Source: Candidatus Aphodomonas merdavium (lineage in GTDB: Bacteria > Bacillota > Clostridia > Christensenellales > Aristaeellaceae). From it: 20,131 nucleotides of DNA. Of the stretch, positions 9,027 to 16,176 are shown one piece after another. The position numbers were made by a program, and so were the translations under genes. The stretch is from contig DVLH01000164.1 in NCBI GenBank assembly GCA_018715585.1, positions 1 to 20,131 on the forward strand, written 5' to 3'. Positions within the stretch are counted from its first letter, which is position 1; each line of letters opens with the position of its first letter. Below the pieces are notes generated by a model that made no database searches, was not told where the DNA came from, and saw only the letters and a program-made list of their open reading frames with translations.

Positions 9027-10907
9027 ATGGAGCGGCGTTATGCAATCCGCCAGCTGGATGAAAGCGTCATCGGCAAAATTGCGGCTGGCGAGGTGGTCGA
9101 GCGCCCTGCGTATGCCATCAAAGAGCTGGTGGAAAACAGCATTGACGCGGGCGCGACGGCGGTGACGGTTGAGATCCGCGACGGTGGGCTTGACTGGTTT
9201 CGCGTGGTAGACAACGGCTGCGGCATTGCCCGCAACGAGATCCGCCTGGCGTTTGCCCGCCATGCTACGAGCAAGCTGCGCACGGAGGCCGATCTTGCTT
9301 CCATCCACACGCTGGGGTTTCGCGGCGAGGCGTTGGCGTCCATTGCGGCCGTGGCACGCGTGGAAATGACGACGCGCACAAGCGTGGACGAGTGCGGCCT
9401 TAAAATCAAAGTGGAAGGCGGGACAATCGCCTCCTTGCAGGACGTTGGCAGTCCCGAAGGCACGGCCGTTGTTGTGCGCGACTTGTTTTTTAACACGCCT
9501 GCGCGGCGCAAATTCCTGAAAAAACCGGCGACGGAAACGGGCATTATCTCTGATTTTCTCATGCGGCTCATCCTTGCGCGCCCGGATATTTCGCTGCGCT
9601 TTGTCAACGGAGGCAAGCAGGTGTTCCGCAGCCCGGGCAACGGTAAGCTCTTGGACGCCATTTTTAGCGTTTGGGGCGCGCCAACGGCTCGCGCGCTGAC
9701 GGCTGTCAGCGGCAGTGCGGCGGGATGCGCGTTGGAAGGCTTTGTTGGCGTGGGCGACGCGGCCCGTTCCAGCCGCAGCATGCAGACATTCATCCTCAAC
9801 GGCCGCGTTATCCGAAGTGCCCTGCTTTCCCAGGCGGTGGAAGAAGGGTGCCGCGAACGCGTGATGATCGGGAAATACCCCATCTGCGCGTTGCGCTTGA
9901 CAATGCCTTACGAGGCCGTGGACGTCAACGTCCACCCCAACAAGCTTGAAGTGCGCTTTGCAAACGAGCGCGAACTGCTCGAAGGGCTGGCTGGCGTTGT
10001 GCGCCGAAGTTTTACGGCTGCACCGCTGGACGCTGCGCCGCCCGTTTTTGTGCCGCAAGCGCCTGCGCCCAAGGAGAATCCCGTTGTCGTCATCTCCCCG
10101 GCGCTGCGCCCGTTCTGTCCCTTTCCCGCAAAACAAAACAGTAGCCTTCATGACGCTGCAGCAGCCCCCGGAGAGGCGGATGCCGCCGCTGCGCAAGCAA
10201 TCTGGAAGCCGCAAAGCCCGCCTGCCGCGCCCGGCACGCCGGTTCCGACGCCTGCGCAGGAAGCAAAAAGCGCGTTGCCTGTCCAGCAGGAGCAAACAGA
10301 ACTTGCGGTGGACGGTTTTCCACGGCGTGAGGCGCTCGCGCTGCGGCTTGTCGGCGTGGCATGGAAGGAATATATTTTTGTAGAGTATGGGGAAACGCTG
10401 TATTTAATCGACCAGCATGCAGCGCACGAGCGCATCCTGTACGAGCGCTTTCAGCAGGAAAAAGACCCGCTTGGGCTTTCCCAGCAGCTGCTGCCGCCCG
10501 CAGTGGTGCAGCTTTCCCACCGCGAGCACGCCGTGCTGATGGAGAATACGGCGCTCCTTGCCCAGGCCGGGTTTGACATAGAAGACTTTGGCAACCGCAG
10601 CGTCAAAGTATCGGCCGTGCCCATGGTGCTGGGTGTGCCGCAGCTGCGCGATTTCTTCGGCGAGCTCGCCGACAGCATTGCCGAGTACCGAACGCTCCCT
10701 ACGCAGGAAAAAAAGCGCGATGCGCTCATCAAGCTCGCCTGCCGCAAGGCCGTGAAAGCGGGGGATACGCTTTCGCAGGCAGACATCGACCGGCTGATTG
10801 CACAGATGGTCGAAACGGGAACGCCTCCGACCTGTCCGCACGGGCGGCCGCTTGTTGTGCGCATAGAAAAATCCGAGCTGGATAAGCGCTTTCGGAGAAT
10901 CGTATGA
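9027..10907 (+). CDS. mutL: DNA mismatch repair endonuclease MutL
   Basis: MutL couples mismatch recognition by MutS to strand removal. The N-terminal GHKL ATPase shows IAAGEVVERP, the catalytic and magnesium residues E33 and N37 in KELVENSIDAG, DNGCGI, RHATSK and GFRGEALASIA. An Ala/Pro-rich linker of about 100 residues (roughly 330-430) separates it from the dimerisation domain. That domain has the nicking-endonuclease motif DQHAAHERILYE (462-473), with ACRKAVKAGD and CPHGRP (603-608) completing the zinc site. MutL proteins with these motifs nick DNA themselves, as in organisms without MutH, so repair here is probably not methyl-directed. At 626 residues it is a normal length. The ATG directly follows the mutS stop, with GCGAGGA at 9012-9018. 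Its stop overlaps the miaA start as ATGA. Confidence 0.97.
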   Translation: MERRYAIRQLDESVIGKIAAGEVVERPAYAIKELVENSIDAGATAVTVEIRDGGLDWFRVVDNGCGIARNEIRLAFARHATSKLRTEADLASIHTLGFRGEALASIAAVARVEMTTRTSVDECGLKIKVEGGTIASLQDVGSPEGTAVVVRDLFFNTPARRKFLKKPATETGIISDFLMRLILARPDISLRFVNGGKQVFRSPGNGKLLDAIFSVWGAPTARALTAVSGSAAGCALEGFVGVGDAARSSRSMQTFILNGRVIRSALLSQAVEEGCRERVMIGKYPICALRLTMPYEAVDVNVHPNKLEVRFANERELLEGLAGVVRRSFTAAPLDAAPPVFVPQAPAPKENPVVVISPALRPFCPFPAKQNSSLHDAAAAPGEADAAAAQAIWKPQSPPAAPGTPVPTPAQEAKSALPVQQEQTELAVDGFPRREALALRLVGVAWKEYIFVEYGETLYLIDQHAAHERILYERFQQEKDPLGLSQQLLPPAVVQLSHREHAVLMENTALLAQAGFDIEDFGNRSVKVSAVPMVLGVPQLRDFFGELADSIAEYRTLPTQEKKRDALIKLACRKAVKAGDTLSQADIDRLIAQMVETGTPPTCPHGRPLVVRIEKSELDKRFRRIV

Positions 10908-11860
10908 GCAAGCCTTTGGCCGTCTGCATCGCCGGGCCGACGGCGTGCGGCAAAACGGCCGCTGCCGTAGCCGTTTGCCGCGCGCTCAGCGGCGAGGTTA
11001 TTTCGATGGATTCCATGCAGATATATCGCGGCATGGATATTGGCACCGCTAAACCGGATGCGGCTGAACGCGGCGGTATCGCGCACCATATGCTTGACTT
11101 TTTGCCGCCAACGGCCGCATACTCCGCCTATCAATACCAGCAGGACGCTTCCCGTGTGATGGAGGACATCCTCTCGCGCGGAAAACTGCCCGTATTTGCC
11201 GGAGGGACCGGGCTTTACCTGCAAAGCGTCAAGCATCCGCTTCGATTTGCAATGGCCCAAGGGAATGAAGCGCTGCGCCAAGCGCTCAACGAGCAGGCGC
11301 AAACGCCGCAAGGCCGCCAGGCGCTTTGGCAGCGCCTTTGCCGCCTGGATCCACAGTCCGCCGCTGGGCTGCATCCCAACGACGTGCGCCGCGTGGTGCG
11401 CGCGCTGGAAGTGTTGGAGGCGACGGGCGAATCCATCCGCGCGGGTGAGGAATGGGAAGCGCCCGCACGGCAGGATTTTTTGACGTTTGGTTTGCGTTGG
11501 CCGCGCGAAACGCTGCGCGGCCGCATCAACGCGCGCGTGGACGAGATGATGCGGCGCGGGCTTGTAAAAGAGGTGCGCTCCCTTTTGGAGGGCGGCGTGC
11601 CGCGCCAGGCACAGGCAATGCAGGCAATCGGCTACAAGGAAATTTGCCGCGCGCTTGCGGGCGAGTGCACAATGGACGAGGCGGTTGAGCAAATCAAAAT
11701 TCACTCGCGGCAGTATGCAAAGCGGCAAATGACATGGCTGGCGCGCGATGGCCAGATCCGCTGGCTGGACGCGGACACGTTTGAAACCCCGCAGGCGCTC
11801 CATGGCGAAATCATTTTGCAAATTCAAAAGTATCGGGAGGATCAAGAAAATGGACTATGA
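10904..11860 (+). CDS. miaA: tRNA dimethylallyltransferase
   Basis: MiaA transfers the dimethylallyl group of DMAPP to N6 of A37 in tRNAs reading UNN codons, making i6A37, the substrate of MiaB encoded earlier in the same run. The 318 residues match the family. The P-loop is GPTACGKT (11-18). It is followed by DSMQIYRGMDIGTAKP, HHMLDF, YSAYQYQQDA and GGTGLYLQS, all conserved in MiaA, and by the later QAIGYKEI and RQYAKRQMTW segments that contact tRNA. The start overlaps the mutL stop by 4 bp, so translation is probably coupled. The end overlaps the next gene by 11 bp. In many Firmicutes hfq follows miaA, but here it does not. Confidence 0.97.
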   Translation: MSKPLAVCIAGPTACGKTAAAVAVCRALSGEVISMDSMQIYRGMDIGTAKPDAAERGGIAHHMLDFLPPTAAYSAYQYQQDASRVMEDILSRGKLPVFAGGTGLYLQSVKHPLRFAMAQGNEALRQALNEQAQTPQGRQALWQRLCRLDPQSAAGLHPNDVRRVVRALEVLEATGESIRAGEEWEAPARQDFLTFGLRWPRETLRGRINARVDEMMRRGLVKEVRSLLEGGVPRQAQAMQAIGYKEICRALAGECTMDEAVEQIKIHSRQYAKRQMTWLARDGQIRWLDADTFETPQALHGEIILQIQKYREDQENGL

Positions 11861-13085
11861 ATCGCTGCTTGCAAAGGCGGAACAGGAGTGCGAGCCGGTT
11901 TTCGCACGCTTTGCACGCATTGAGCGCGAGAACTTTGCGCGCGTTTTGCAGGCATTTACGGAGGAAAACGTCGGTACGCAACACTTTGCCCCAACGACAG
12001 GATACGGATATGACGACGTAGGCCGGCAGACGCTTGAGCGCGTGTTTGCACGCGTGTTTGGCTGCGAAAGCGCACTGGTGCGGCCGCACATCGTCTCGGG
12101 CACGCACGCGCTGGCGCTTGGCTTGTTTGGCTTGCTTCGTCCCGGCCAGCGGCTGTTGGCGGCCGCCGGCAGGCCCTACGACACGCTTGAACCCGTCATC
12201 GGCATTGAAAGGAAAAAAGACGGTTCCCTGGCGGATTGGGGGGTCGGCTATGACGAGGCGGCACTGCTGCCAAACGGTGAGCCGGATCTTGCGGCCATCG
12301 GGGAAGCCGTATGCAAGGAGACGGGCGTCGTGCTGGTGCAGCGCTCGCGCGGCTACGCCTGGCGTCCTGCGCTGTCGCTGGAGCAGATCGGCGCCATCTG
12401 CGAGACGGTCCACCGCAAGAACCCGCAGGCGCTGGTGATGGTGGACAACTGCTACGGCGAGTTCACCTGCACGCAGGAACCAACCGCTTACGGCGTGGAC
12501 CTGATGGTCGGCTCGCTCATCAAAAACCCCGGCGGCGGTTTGGCGCCGACGGGCGCTTACGTTGCCGGCCGGGAATCGTGCGTCGCCCGCGTGGCTGAGC
12601 GGCTGACCGCGCCCGGAATCGGCGGCGAAGAAGGCTCCTACGCTGCCAGCTACCAGCCGTTTTTTCAAGGCTTCTACCTTGCGCCGCATACGGTGGCGCA
12701 GGCGCTTCGCGGCGCGGCGCTGGCGGCATGCGCTTTTGCCCGCGCCGGCTACACGACACACCCCGCGTTTGACGGCCCGCGCTCGGATATCATTCAGGCG
12801 GTGCGCCTGGAAACGCCGGAGCGCCTGGTCGCCTTTTGCAGGGCCGTGCAGGCGGCATCGCCGGTGGACAGCTTTGCGCTGCCGGAACCGTCGGAAATGC
12901 CCGGCTATCAGGATCAAGTGATCATGGCTGCGGGAACGTTCGTTTCCGGCGCTTCCATCGAGCTGAGCGCGGACGCGCCCATGCGCGAGCCGTACATCGC
13001 CTACTGGCAGGGCGGCTTGACGTACGAGCATTGCCGTTTGACGGTAAAAAGGATCCTGGAGGAAATCGGCTGCCGCACGGCTTGA
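11850..13085 (+). CDS. Methionine gamma-lyase/aluminium resistance family PLP protein (YnbB-like)
   Basis: A 411-residue PLP-dependent enzyme of fold type I, in the family named after aluminium resistance protein and annotated as methionine gamma-lyase-like. The true reaction is poorly established. The PLP lysine is K225 in GSLIKNPGGG, followed by LAPTGAYVAG, and the cofactor aspartate is in VMVDNCYGEF. The N-terminal PTTGYGYDDVGR and the region around VRPHIVSGTHALALGLFG also fit the family. The ATG at 11850 has GGGAGG at 11835-11840, 9 bp upstream; the open frame runs farther back inside miaA but without such a site. It overlaps miaA by 11 bp and is the last gene of the long run, since terminator hairpins follow. 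In Bacillus ynbB is also near miaA, with hfq and hflX between, so this looks like a shortened version of that order. Confidence 0.85.
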   Translation: MDYESLLAKAEQECEPVFARFARIERENFARVLQAFTEENVGTQHFAPTTGYGYDDVGRQTLERVFARVFGCESALVRPHIVSGTHALALGLFGLLRPGQRLLAAAGRPYDTLEPVIGIERKKDGSLADWGVGYDEAALLPNGEPDLAAIGEAVCKETGVVLVQRSRGYAWRPALSLEQIGAICETVHRKNPQALVMVDNCYGEFTCTQEPTAYGVDLMVGSLIKNPGGGLAPTGAYVAGRESCVARVAERLTAPGIGGEEGSYAASYQPFFQGFYLAPHTVAQALRGAALAACAFARAGYTTHPAFDGPRSDIIQAVRLETPERLVAFCRAVQAASPVDSFALPEPSEMPGYQDQVIMAAGTFVSGASIELSADAPMREPYIAYWQGGLTYEHCRLTVKRILEEIGCRTA

Positions 13086-13098
13086 GGCTATCAACGGT

Positions 13099-13141
13099 AA
13101 AGGCGCGGCTTTGCACAGGAGGCTCCTGAAACCGCGCCTTT
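13099..13141 (+). terminator. GC-rich terminator-like hairpin after the YnbB-like gene
   Basis: The arms AAAGGCGCGG (13099-13108) and CCGCGCCTTT (13132-13141) are perfect complements over 10 bp, and three more A-T pairs continue inward past a bulged C. The stop codon ends 13 bp upstream. The tail after the stem has only the three Ts that belong to the stem, so termination may be partial. The A/T ends make it roughly symmetrical for both strands. Confidence 0.6.
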
Positions 13142-13233
13142 CCGGCCTATTTTCAGCGACGGGCGGGCGTGCAGCGCACGCTGGTACGCGTCAAGCCTGT
13201 TTAAAGCGAGAGAACGGCGGTTATCCCGGCATC

Positions 13234-13258
13234 AGGCACGTCTCGTGCTTTTTATTTT
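13234..13258 (+). terminator. Rho-independent terminator with T-rich tail
   Basis: GCACG (13236-13240) pairs with CGTGC (13244-13248) around a TCT loop, with a G-T and an A-T pair extending the stem outward. The tail is TTTTTATTTT (13249-13258). The stem is short but the U-tract is good. It stands 150 bp after the last gene, as a second stop for read-through or as the end of an unseen short transcript. Confidence 0.65.
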
Positions 13259-13281
13259 GCGTATTTTTTCGTTTCTTTTGT

Positions 13282-13311
13282 TTGACGAATGCATATGCCT
13301 CGCGGTACAAT
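13282..13311 (+). promoter_or_regulatory. Sigma-A type promoter for the murB operon
   Basis: TTGACG (13282-13287) and TACAAT (13306-13311) are separated by 18 bp, each one base from consensus. Transcription would start near 13318. A T-rich stretch (13249-13283) lies directly upstream. No other good -35/-10 pair was seen in the intergenic region, so this probably drives murB-rapZ-whiA and the HPr-like gene. Confidence 0.75.
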
Positions 13312-13316
13312 ACTAC

Positions 13317-13445
13317 AAAAGAGAGGCTTTTCCCGCGCGGATGCAAGCGCTGGTTTTTCCATGGCAGAACGCTTGCGGCATGCGCGGCAGTGCGGCCAGT
13401 CGTATTTTGCGGGCACGTTGCGCCCGTCGGGGGAGGATTAAAAGG
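13317..13445 (+). other. Hairpin-rich 5' leader of murB
   Basis: The predicted leader is about 125 nt, long for a simple operon. It contains three inverted repeats: AAAAG/CTTTT (13317-13331, 5-nt loop), GCAAGCG/CGCTTGC (13343-13376, possible inner pairing CTG/CAG), and CGGGC/GCCCG (13410-13426), the last only about 4 nt before the ribosome binding site. I do not recognise a known riboswitch or T-box; the T-box core AGGGTGG is absent. There is no terminator in the leader, so any control would act at translation or RNA stability. Confidence 0.4.
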
Positions 13446-13448
13446 TTG
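13431..13448 (+). promoter_or_regulatory. Ribosome binding site that sets the TTG start of murB
   Basis: GGGAGG (13431-13436) lies 9 bp before TTG at 13446. The in-frame ATG at 13341 has only an AGAGAGG 14 bp upstream and would add 35 Arg-rich residues not found in MurB proteins. The site therefore favours the TTG. Confidence 0.75.
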
Positions 13449-14357
13449 CAAGCTGTTGCCGACGCGCTACAAAAGCTGGCTCTTACGTTTGAAGAAAACG
13501 CGCCGATGGCCAAGCATACAACGCTGCGTGTCGGAGGCCCGGCAGATTTCCTGATCGAGGCAAAAAGTGTGGACGATGTGCGTGCCGCCTTCCGCACGGC
13601 GCAGGCATACGGGCTTCCTGCCTTTTTGTTGGGGAGCGGGTCCAACTTGCTCGTGCGTGACGGGGGTATCCGCGGTTTTGCGGTGCATTTATCGGGCGCG
13701 ATGAGCGCCGTAGAGGTACAGGGGACTTTGCTGCGCGCAGGCGCCGGAGCTTTGCTGAGCGCCGCTGCCGTTGCCGCACAGCAGGCGGGGCTTTCCGGGT
13801 TGGAAGCGCTCAGCGGCATTCCGGGCACATGCGGAGGCGCCGTCTATATGAATGCAGGCGCATATGGCACGGAAATCGCGGATGTATTGGAAGAGGTGCT
13901 GCTGTTAAAAAAAGACGGGACGCTTTGCCGGGCACGCGCGGAGGAGCTGGCGTTGGCTTACCGCCACAGCCGCATGATGGAAACGGGCGAAATCGTGCTG
14001 GAAACCGTGTTCCGCTTGGTACCGCAGGCGCGCGAGTCGATTGCGGAAAAGATGCGGGCATTAGCGATGCAACGGCGTGAAAAGCAGCCCGTGACAATGC
14101 CCAGCGCCGGAAGCTTTTTTAAGCGGCCGCCCGGCCACTTTGCCGGCGCCCTGATTGAACAGGCGGGGCTTAAAGGCACGCGCGTTGGCGGCGCGCAGGT
14201 GTCCACGCTGCATGCGGGGTTTCTTGTGAACGCGGGCGGCGCGACGGCACAGGATTTCCTTGGCCTCGCCGCACTGGTTAGCGAACAAGTGCTGAAGCAA
14301 AGCGGCGTTCAGCTGGAACCGGAGGTGCAAATCATCGGATGCGATTTATCCTATTGA
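13446..14357 (+). CDS. murB: UDP-N-acetylenolpyruvoylglucosamine reductase
   Basis: MurB reduces UDP-GlcNAc-enolpyruvate to UDP-MurNAc with NADPH and FAD, the second committed step of peptidoglycan synthesis in the cytoplasm. From the TTG start it has 303 residues, the usual size for the short (type II) MurB. The N-terminus NAPMAKHTTLRVGGPAD is typical. FAD-binding segments are LLGSGSNLLVRD and GIPGTCGGAVYMNAGAYG. The catalytic serine is in PSAGSFFKRP (about residue 223), and the short 'SAGS' form marks type II. The C-terminus has GGAQVSTLHAGFLVN. The start was moved to TTG because of the strong ribosome binding site and the family's N-terminus. It opens the second operon, and its last 19 bp overlap rapZ. 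Confidence 0.95.
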   Translation: MQAVADALQKLALTFEENAPMAKHTTLRVGGPADFLIEAKSVDDVRAAFRTAQAYGLPAFLLGSGSNLLVRDGGIRGFAVHLSGAMSAVEVQGTLLRAGAGALLSAAAVAAQQAGLSGLEALSGIPGTCGGAVYMNAGAYGTEIADVLEEVLLLKKDGTLCRARAEELALAYRHSRMMETGEIVLETVFRLVPQARESIAEKMRALAMQRREKQPVTMPSAGSFFKRPPGHFAGALIEQAGLKGTRVGGAQVSTLHAGFLVNAGGATAQDFLGLAALVSEQVLKQSGVQLEPEVQIIGCDLSY

Positions 14358-15226
14358 CTGGGCTTTCCGGCGCAGGAAAGACGACCTCCCTGCGCTATTT
14401 GGAGGATTTGGGATGTCCCTATGTCGACAACCTGCCTCCGGCAATGACAATGCGCTTTATTGAGCTTTGGAGCGGGCAATCGCAGGCGCATCCCGTCGTA
14501 TTTGCGGCGGATGTCCGCAGCCGCGGGCTTTTCGATGCATTTGCGTTGGAAAAGATGATCGGGGCAATCCGCGAAAACGGTACGGAGCTGCGCGTGCTGT
14601 TTCTGGAGGCGGATGATCAAACGCTGCTGAACCGCTTTAAGGAGACGCGCAAGGAGCATCCGCTGACGGAGCGGGCGGGAAGCCTGTCTGCGGCAATTGC
14701 CATGGAGCGCGAGCGGATGCAGCCGCTGCGCGAAACAGCGGATCTTATCGTCAACACGACGGGACTAAAACCGGCGCAGCTGCGTGAAAGGCTTTCACAG
14801 CTGCTCTTCAGCCCGGAGGAAGCGCAGCCGCATATCCGCACGGAGATTGTCTCCTTTGGCTTTAAGCGCGGTATTTTGCGCGACGCGGATCTTGTGCTGG
14901 ACGTGCGGTTTTTGCCAAACCCGTTTTATATCAGTAGCATCCGCCTGCAAACGGGCTTGCAGCGCGGGGTACAGGAATATGTGCTGGGCGCGCCCGTGAC
15001 GGTGGAGTTTTTGCAGAAAGAGACGGACCTGCTGGCTTTTCTGCTGCCCAATTATGAACGGGAAGGCAAGCGGAGGCTGGTGATCGGCGTCGGCTGCACG
15101 GGCGGTGCGCACCGGTCCGTTGCGATTGCCGAAGAGCTTGGGCGGCGCCTGCGCGCGCTGGGCTTTGTCATTTCCGTGCACCATAGAGATATTGAAGTGG
15201 AACAGGAGAACTGGGAACGGCAATGA
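14339..15226 (+). CDS. rapZ: RNase adapter/nucleotide-binding protein RapZ (YvcJ)
   Basis: A 295-residue P-loop protein of the RapZ/YvcJ family. E. coli RapZ senses GlcN6P and steers RNase E to a small RNA controlling glmS; the Bacillus protein binds and hydrolyses nucleotides and affects competence. The P-loop GLSGAGKT is at 8-15, followed by DNLPP. The C-terminal domain, which holds the sugar-phosphate pocket in E. coli, has VGCTGGAHRSV and HHRDIE. The start overlaps murB by 19 bp, with GGAGGT at 14321-14326, 12 bp upstream. The stop overlaps the whiA start as ATGA. The gene order murB-rapZ-whiA-HPr-like is the Firmicutes pattern, except that yvcK is not between rapZ and whiA. A role linking amino-sugar supply to cell-wall synthesis fits murB upstream but is inference. 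Confidence 0.93.
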   Translation: MRFILLTGLSGAGKTTSLRYLEDLGCPYVDNLPPAMTMRFIELWSGQSQAHPVVFAADVRSRGLFDAFALEKMIGAIRENGTELRVLFLEADDQTLLNRFKETRKEHPLTERAGSLSAAIAMERERMQPLRETADLIVNTTGLKPAQLRERLSQLLFSPEEAQPHIRTEIVSFGFKRGILRDADLVLDVRFLPNPFYISSIRLQTGLQRGVQEYVLGAPVTVEFLQKETDLLAFLLPNYEREGKRRLVIGVGCTGGAHRSVAIAEELGRRLRALGFVISVHHRDIEVEQENWERQ

Positions 15227-16176
15227 AATCATTTTCCGTGCGCACAAAAGATGCGGTTGCGCGCGTGGAAAGCGCGCAGGAGAAAAGCTGCTGCCAGCGG
15301 GCGGAACTGACGGCGGCCGTGCTTGGCTGCGGCATGGCGACGCTCGTGGGAGGGGAAGGCATCTGCCTTTGCCTGCGCTCGGAACATGCGGCTACGGCGC
15401 GCCGCATTGTGCGCCTCATTCGCGACCTGTTTGCGCAGCGGCCCGTGCTTCGCATTGTGCATGCGGCCCGGCTGGGCGGGCGGACGGCGTTTGAGGTGCG
15501 TCTATCGGCGGAACTGACGCAGAAAGTATTTCGTGCATGTGGCGTCAGCTTTTCGGCAGAGACGCTGCCAAAACATTGCCTGCTGAAAAAATGTTGCCGC
15601 AGTGCGTTTTTGCGGGGGATTTTCCTCTGTTGCGGTACAATAGCCGACCCGGAAAGCGGCTATCAAATGGAGTTTTTGTTTTCTCGCGAGCGCACGGCGG
15701 AATCCGTCATGCGCTTTTTACGTGCGTTTTTTCTTGTCCGTGCCGGTGTGAGCGAACGAAAAGACGCGTATGTGGTCTACATCCGCGATAGCGAATCGCT
15801 TCTTCGGCTGCTTTCGGTAATTGGCGCTAGCAGCGCTATTTTAGAAATTGAAAATGTAATGATTACAAAGGACGCGCGCAATCGGGCAAACCGGGCGGCA
15901 AATTGTGATGCCGCCAACATTGCCAAACTGGTAGGCGCATCGGACAGGCAACTGCGGTCGATTGAGCGAATCCGGCAAAGCGTAGGGCTTGAGGCATTGC
16001 CGGAACCGCTGCGAGAAATCGCGGCACTGCGCTATGAGCACGCAGAAGCGTCGCTTGAAGAGCTGGGCCAGATGATGGAGCCACCCCTTGGCAAGTCCGG
16101 CGTCTATCACCGTTTGCGACGGTTGGAAGCGTTTGCCGCGTCCCTGGAGGGAAAGGAGGGTACGGTTACACCATGA
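15223..16176 (+). CDS. whiA: DNA-binding protein WhiA
   Basis: WhiA is a conserved Gram-positive protein with a LAGLIDADG endonuclease-like fold without cleavage activity and a C-terminal helix-turn-helix. It is a sporulation regulator in Streptomyces and affects division and chromosome segregation in Bacillus. At 317 residues it has normal length. The N-terminus has CCQRAELTAAVLG, as in the family. The C-terminal domain is the clearest part: NCDAANIAKLVGAS, IGxEALPEPLREIA in the form VGLEALPEPLREIA, and GKSGVYHRLRRLE. It overlaps rapZ and the HPr-like gene by 4 bp on each side, so all three are probably translated together. AGGAGA at 15204-15209 is 13 bp from the ATG. No frameshift or damage is seen. 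Confidence 0.94.
   Translation: MKSFSVRTKDAVARVESAQEKSCCQRAELTAAVLGCGMATLVGGEGICLCLRSEHAATARRIVRLIRDLFAQRPVLRIVHAARLGGRTAFEVRLSAELTQKVFRACGVSFSAETLPKHCLLKKCCRSAFLRGIFLCCGTIADPESGYQMEFLFSRERTAESVMRFLRAFFLVRAGVSERKDAYVVYIRDSESLLRLLSVIGASSAILEIENVMITKDARNRANRAANCDAANIAKLVGASDRQLRSIERIRQSVGLEALPEPLREIAALRYEHAEASLEELGQMMEPPLGKSGVYHRLRRLEAFAASLEGKEGTVTP

Larger units (their letters stand above)
13086..13445 (+). other. Intergenic region between the repair/tRNA operon and the murB operon
   Basis: This is the only stretch over 300 bp without a gene. From left to right it holds a GC-rich terminator-like hairpin (13099-13141), a perfect 6-bp hairpin with a 3-nt loop (13167-13181, GCGTGC/GCACGC), and a hairpin followed by a T-rich tract (13234-13258). 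A T-rich stretch then leads into a sigma-A promoter (13282-13311), and a hairpin-rich leader runs to the murB start. One frame stays open from 13245 into murB, but its predicted peptide is Arg-rich and unlike the start of any MurB, so I do not regard it as coding. Confidence 0.8.

Noticed and set aside
7812..10295. Very long open frame (827 codons) on the - strand across mutS and mutL
   Set aside because: It lies fully opposite two well-supported genes, its product is His/Arg-rich with no family motif, and such frames are expected in GC-rich coding DNA with strong third-position bias. A similar 573-codon frame opposite the radical SAM gene (1198-2919) was rejected for the same reason.
13117..13141. 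T-box-like ACCGCG sequence
   Set aside because: ACCGCG occurs at 13131-13136, but the AGGGTGG part of the T-box core is absent and no amino-acid gene is directly downstream. It is explained as one arm of the terminator hairpin.
13245..13445. N-terminal extension of MurB from an upstream start
   Set aside because: The extra residues are Arg-rich and absent from MurB proteins, most of them precede or overlap the promoter and leader, and the TTG at 13446 has a strong ribosome binding site.
15610..15641. Promoter inside whiA (TTGCGG with TACAAT)
   Set aside because: The spacing is 20 bp and the -35 is weak. The -10-like string is probably chance within coding sequence.
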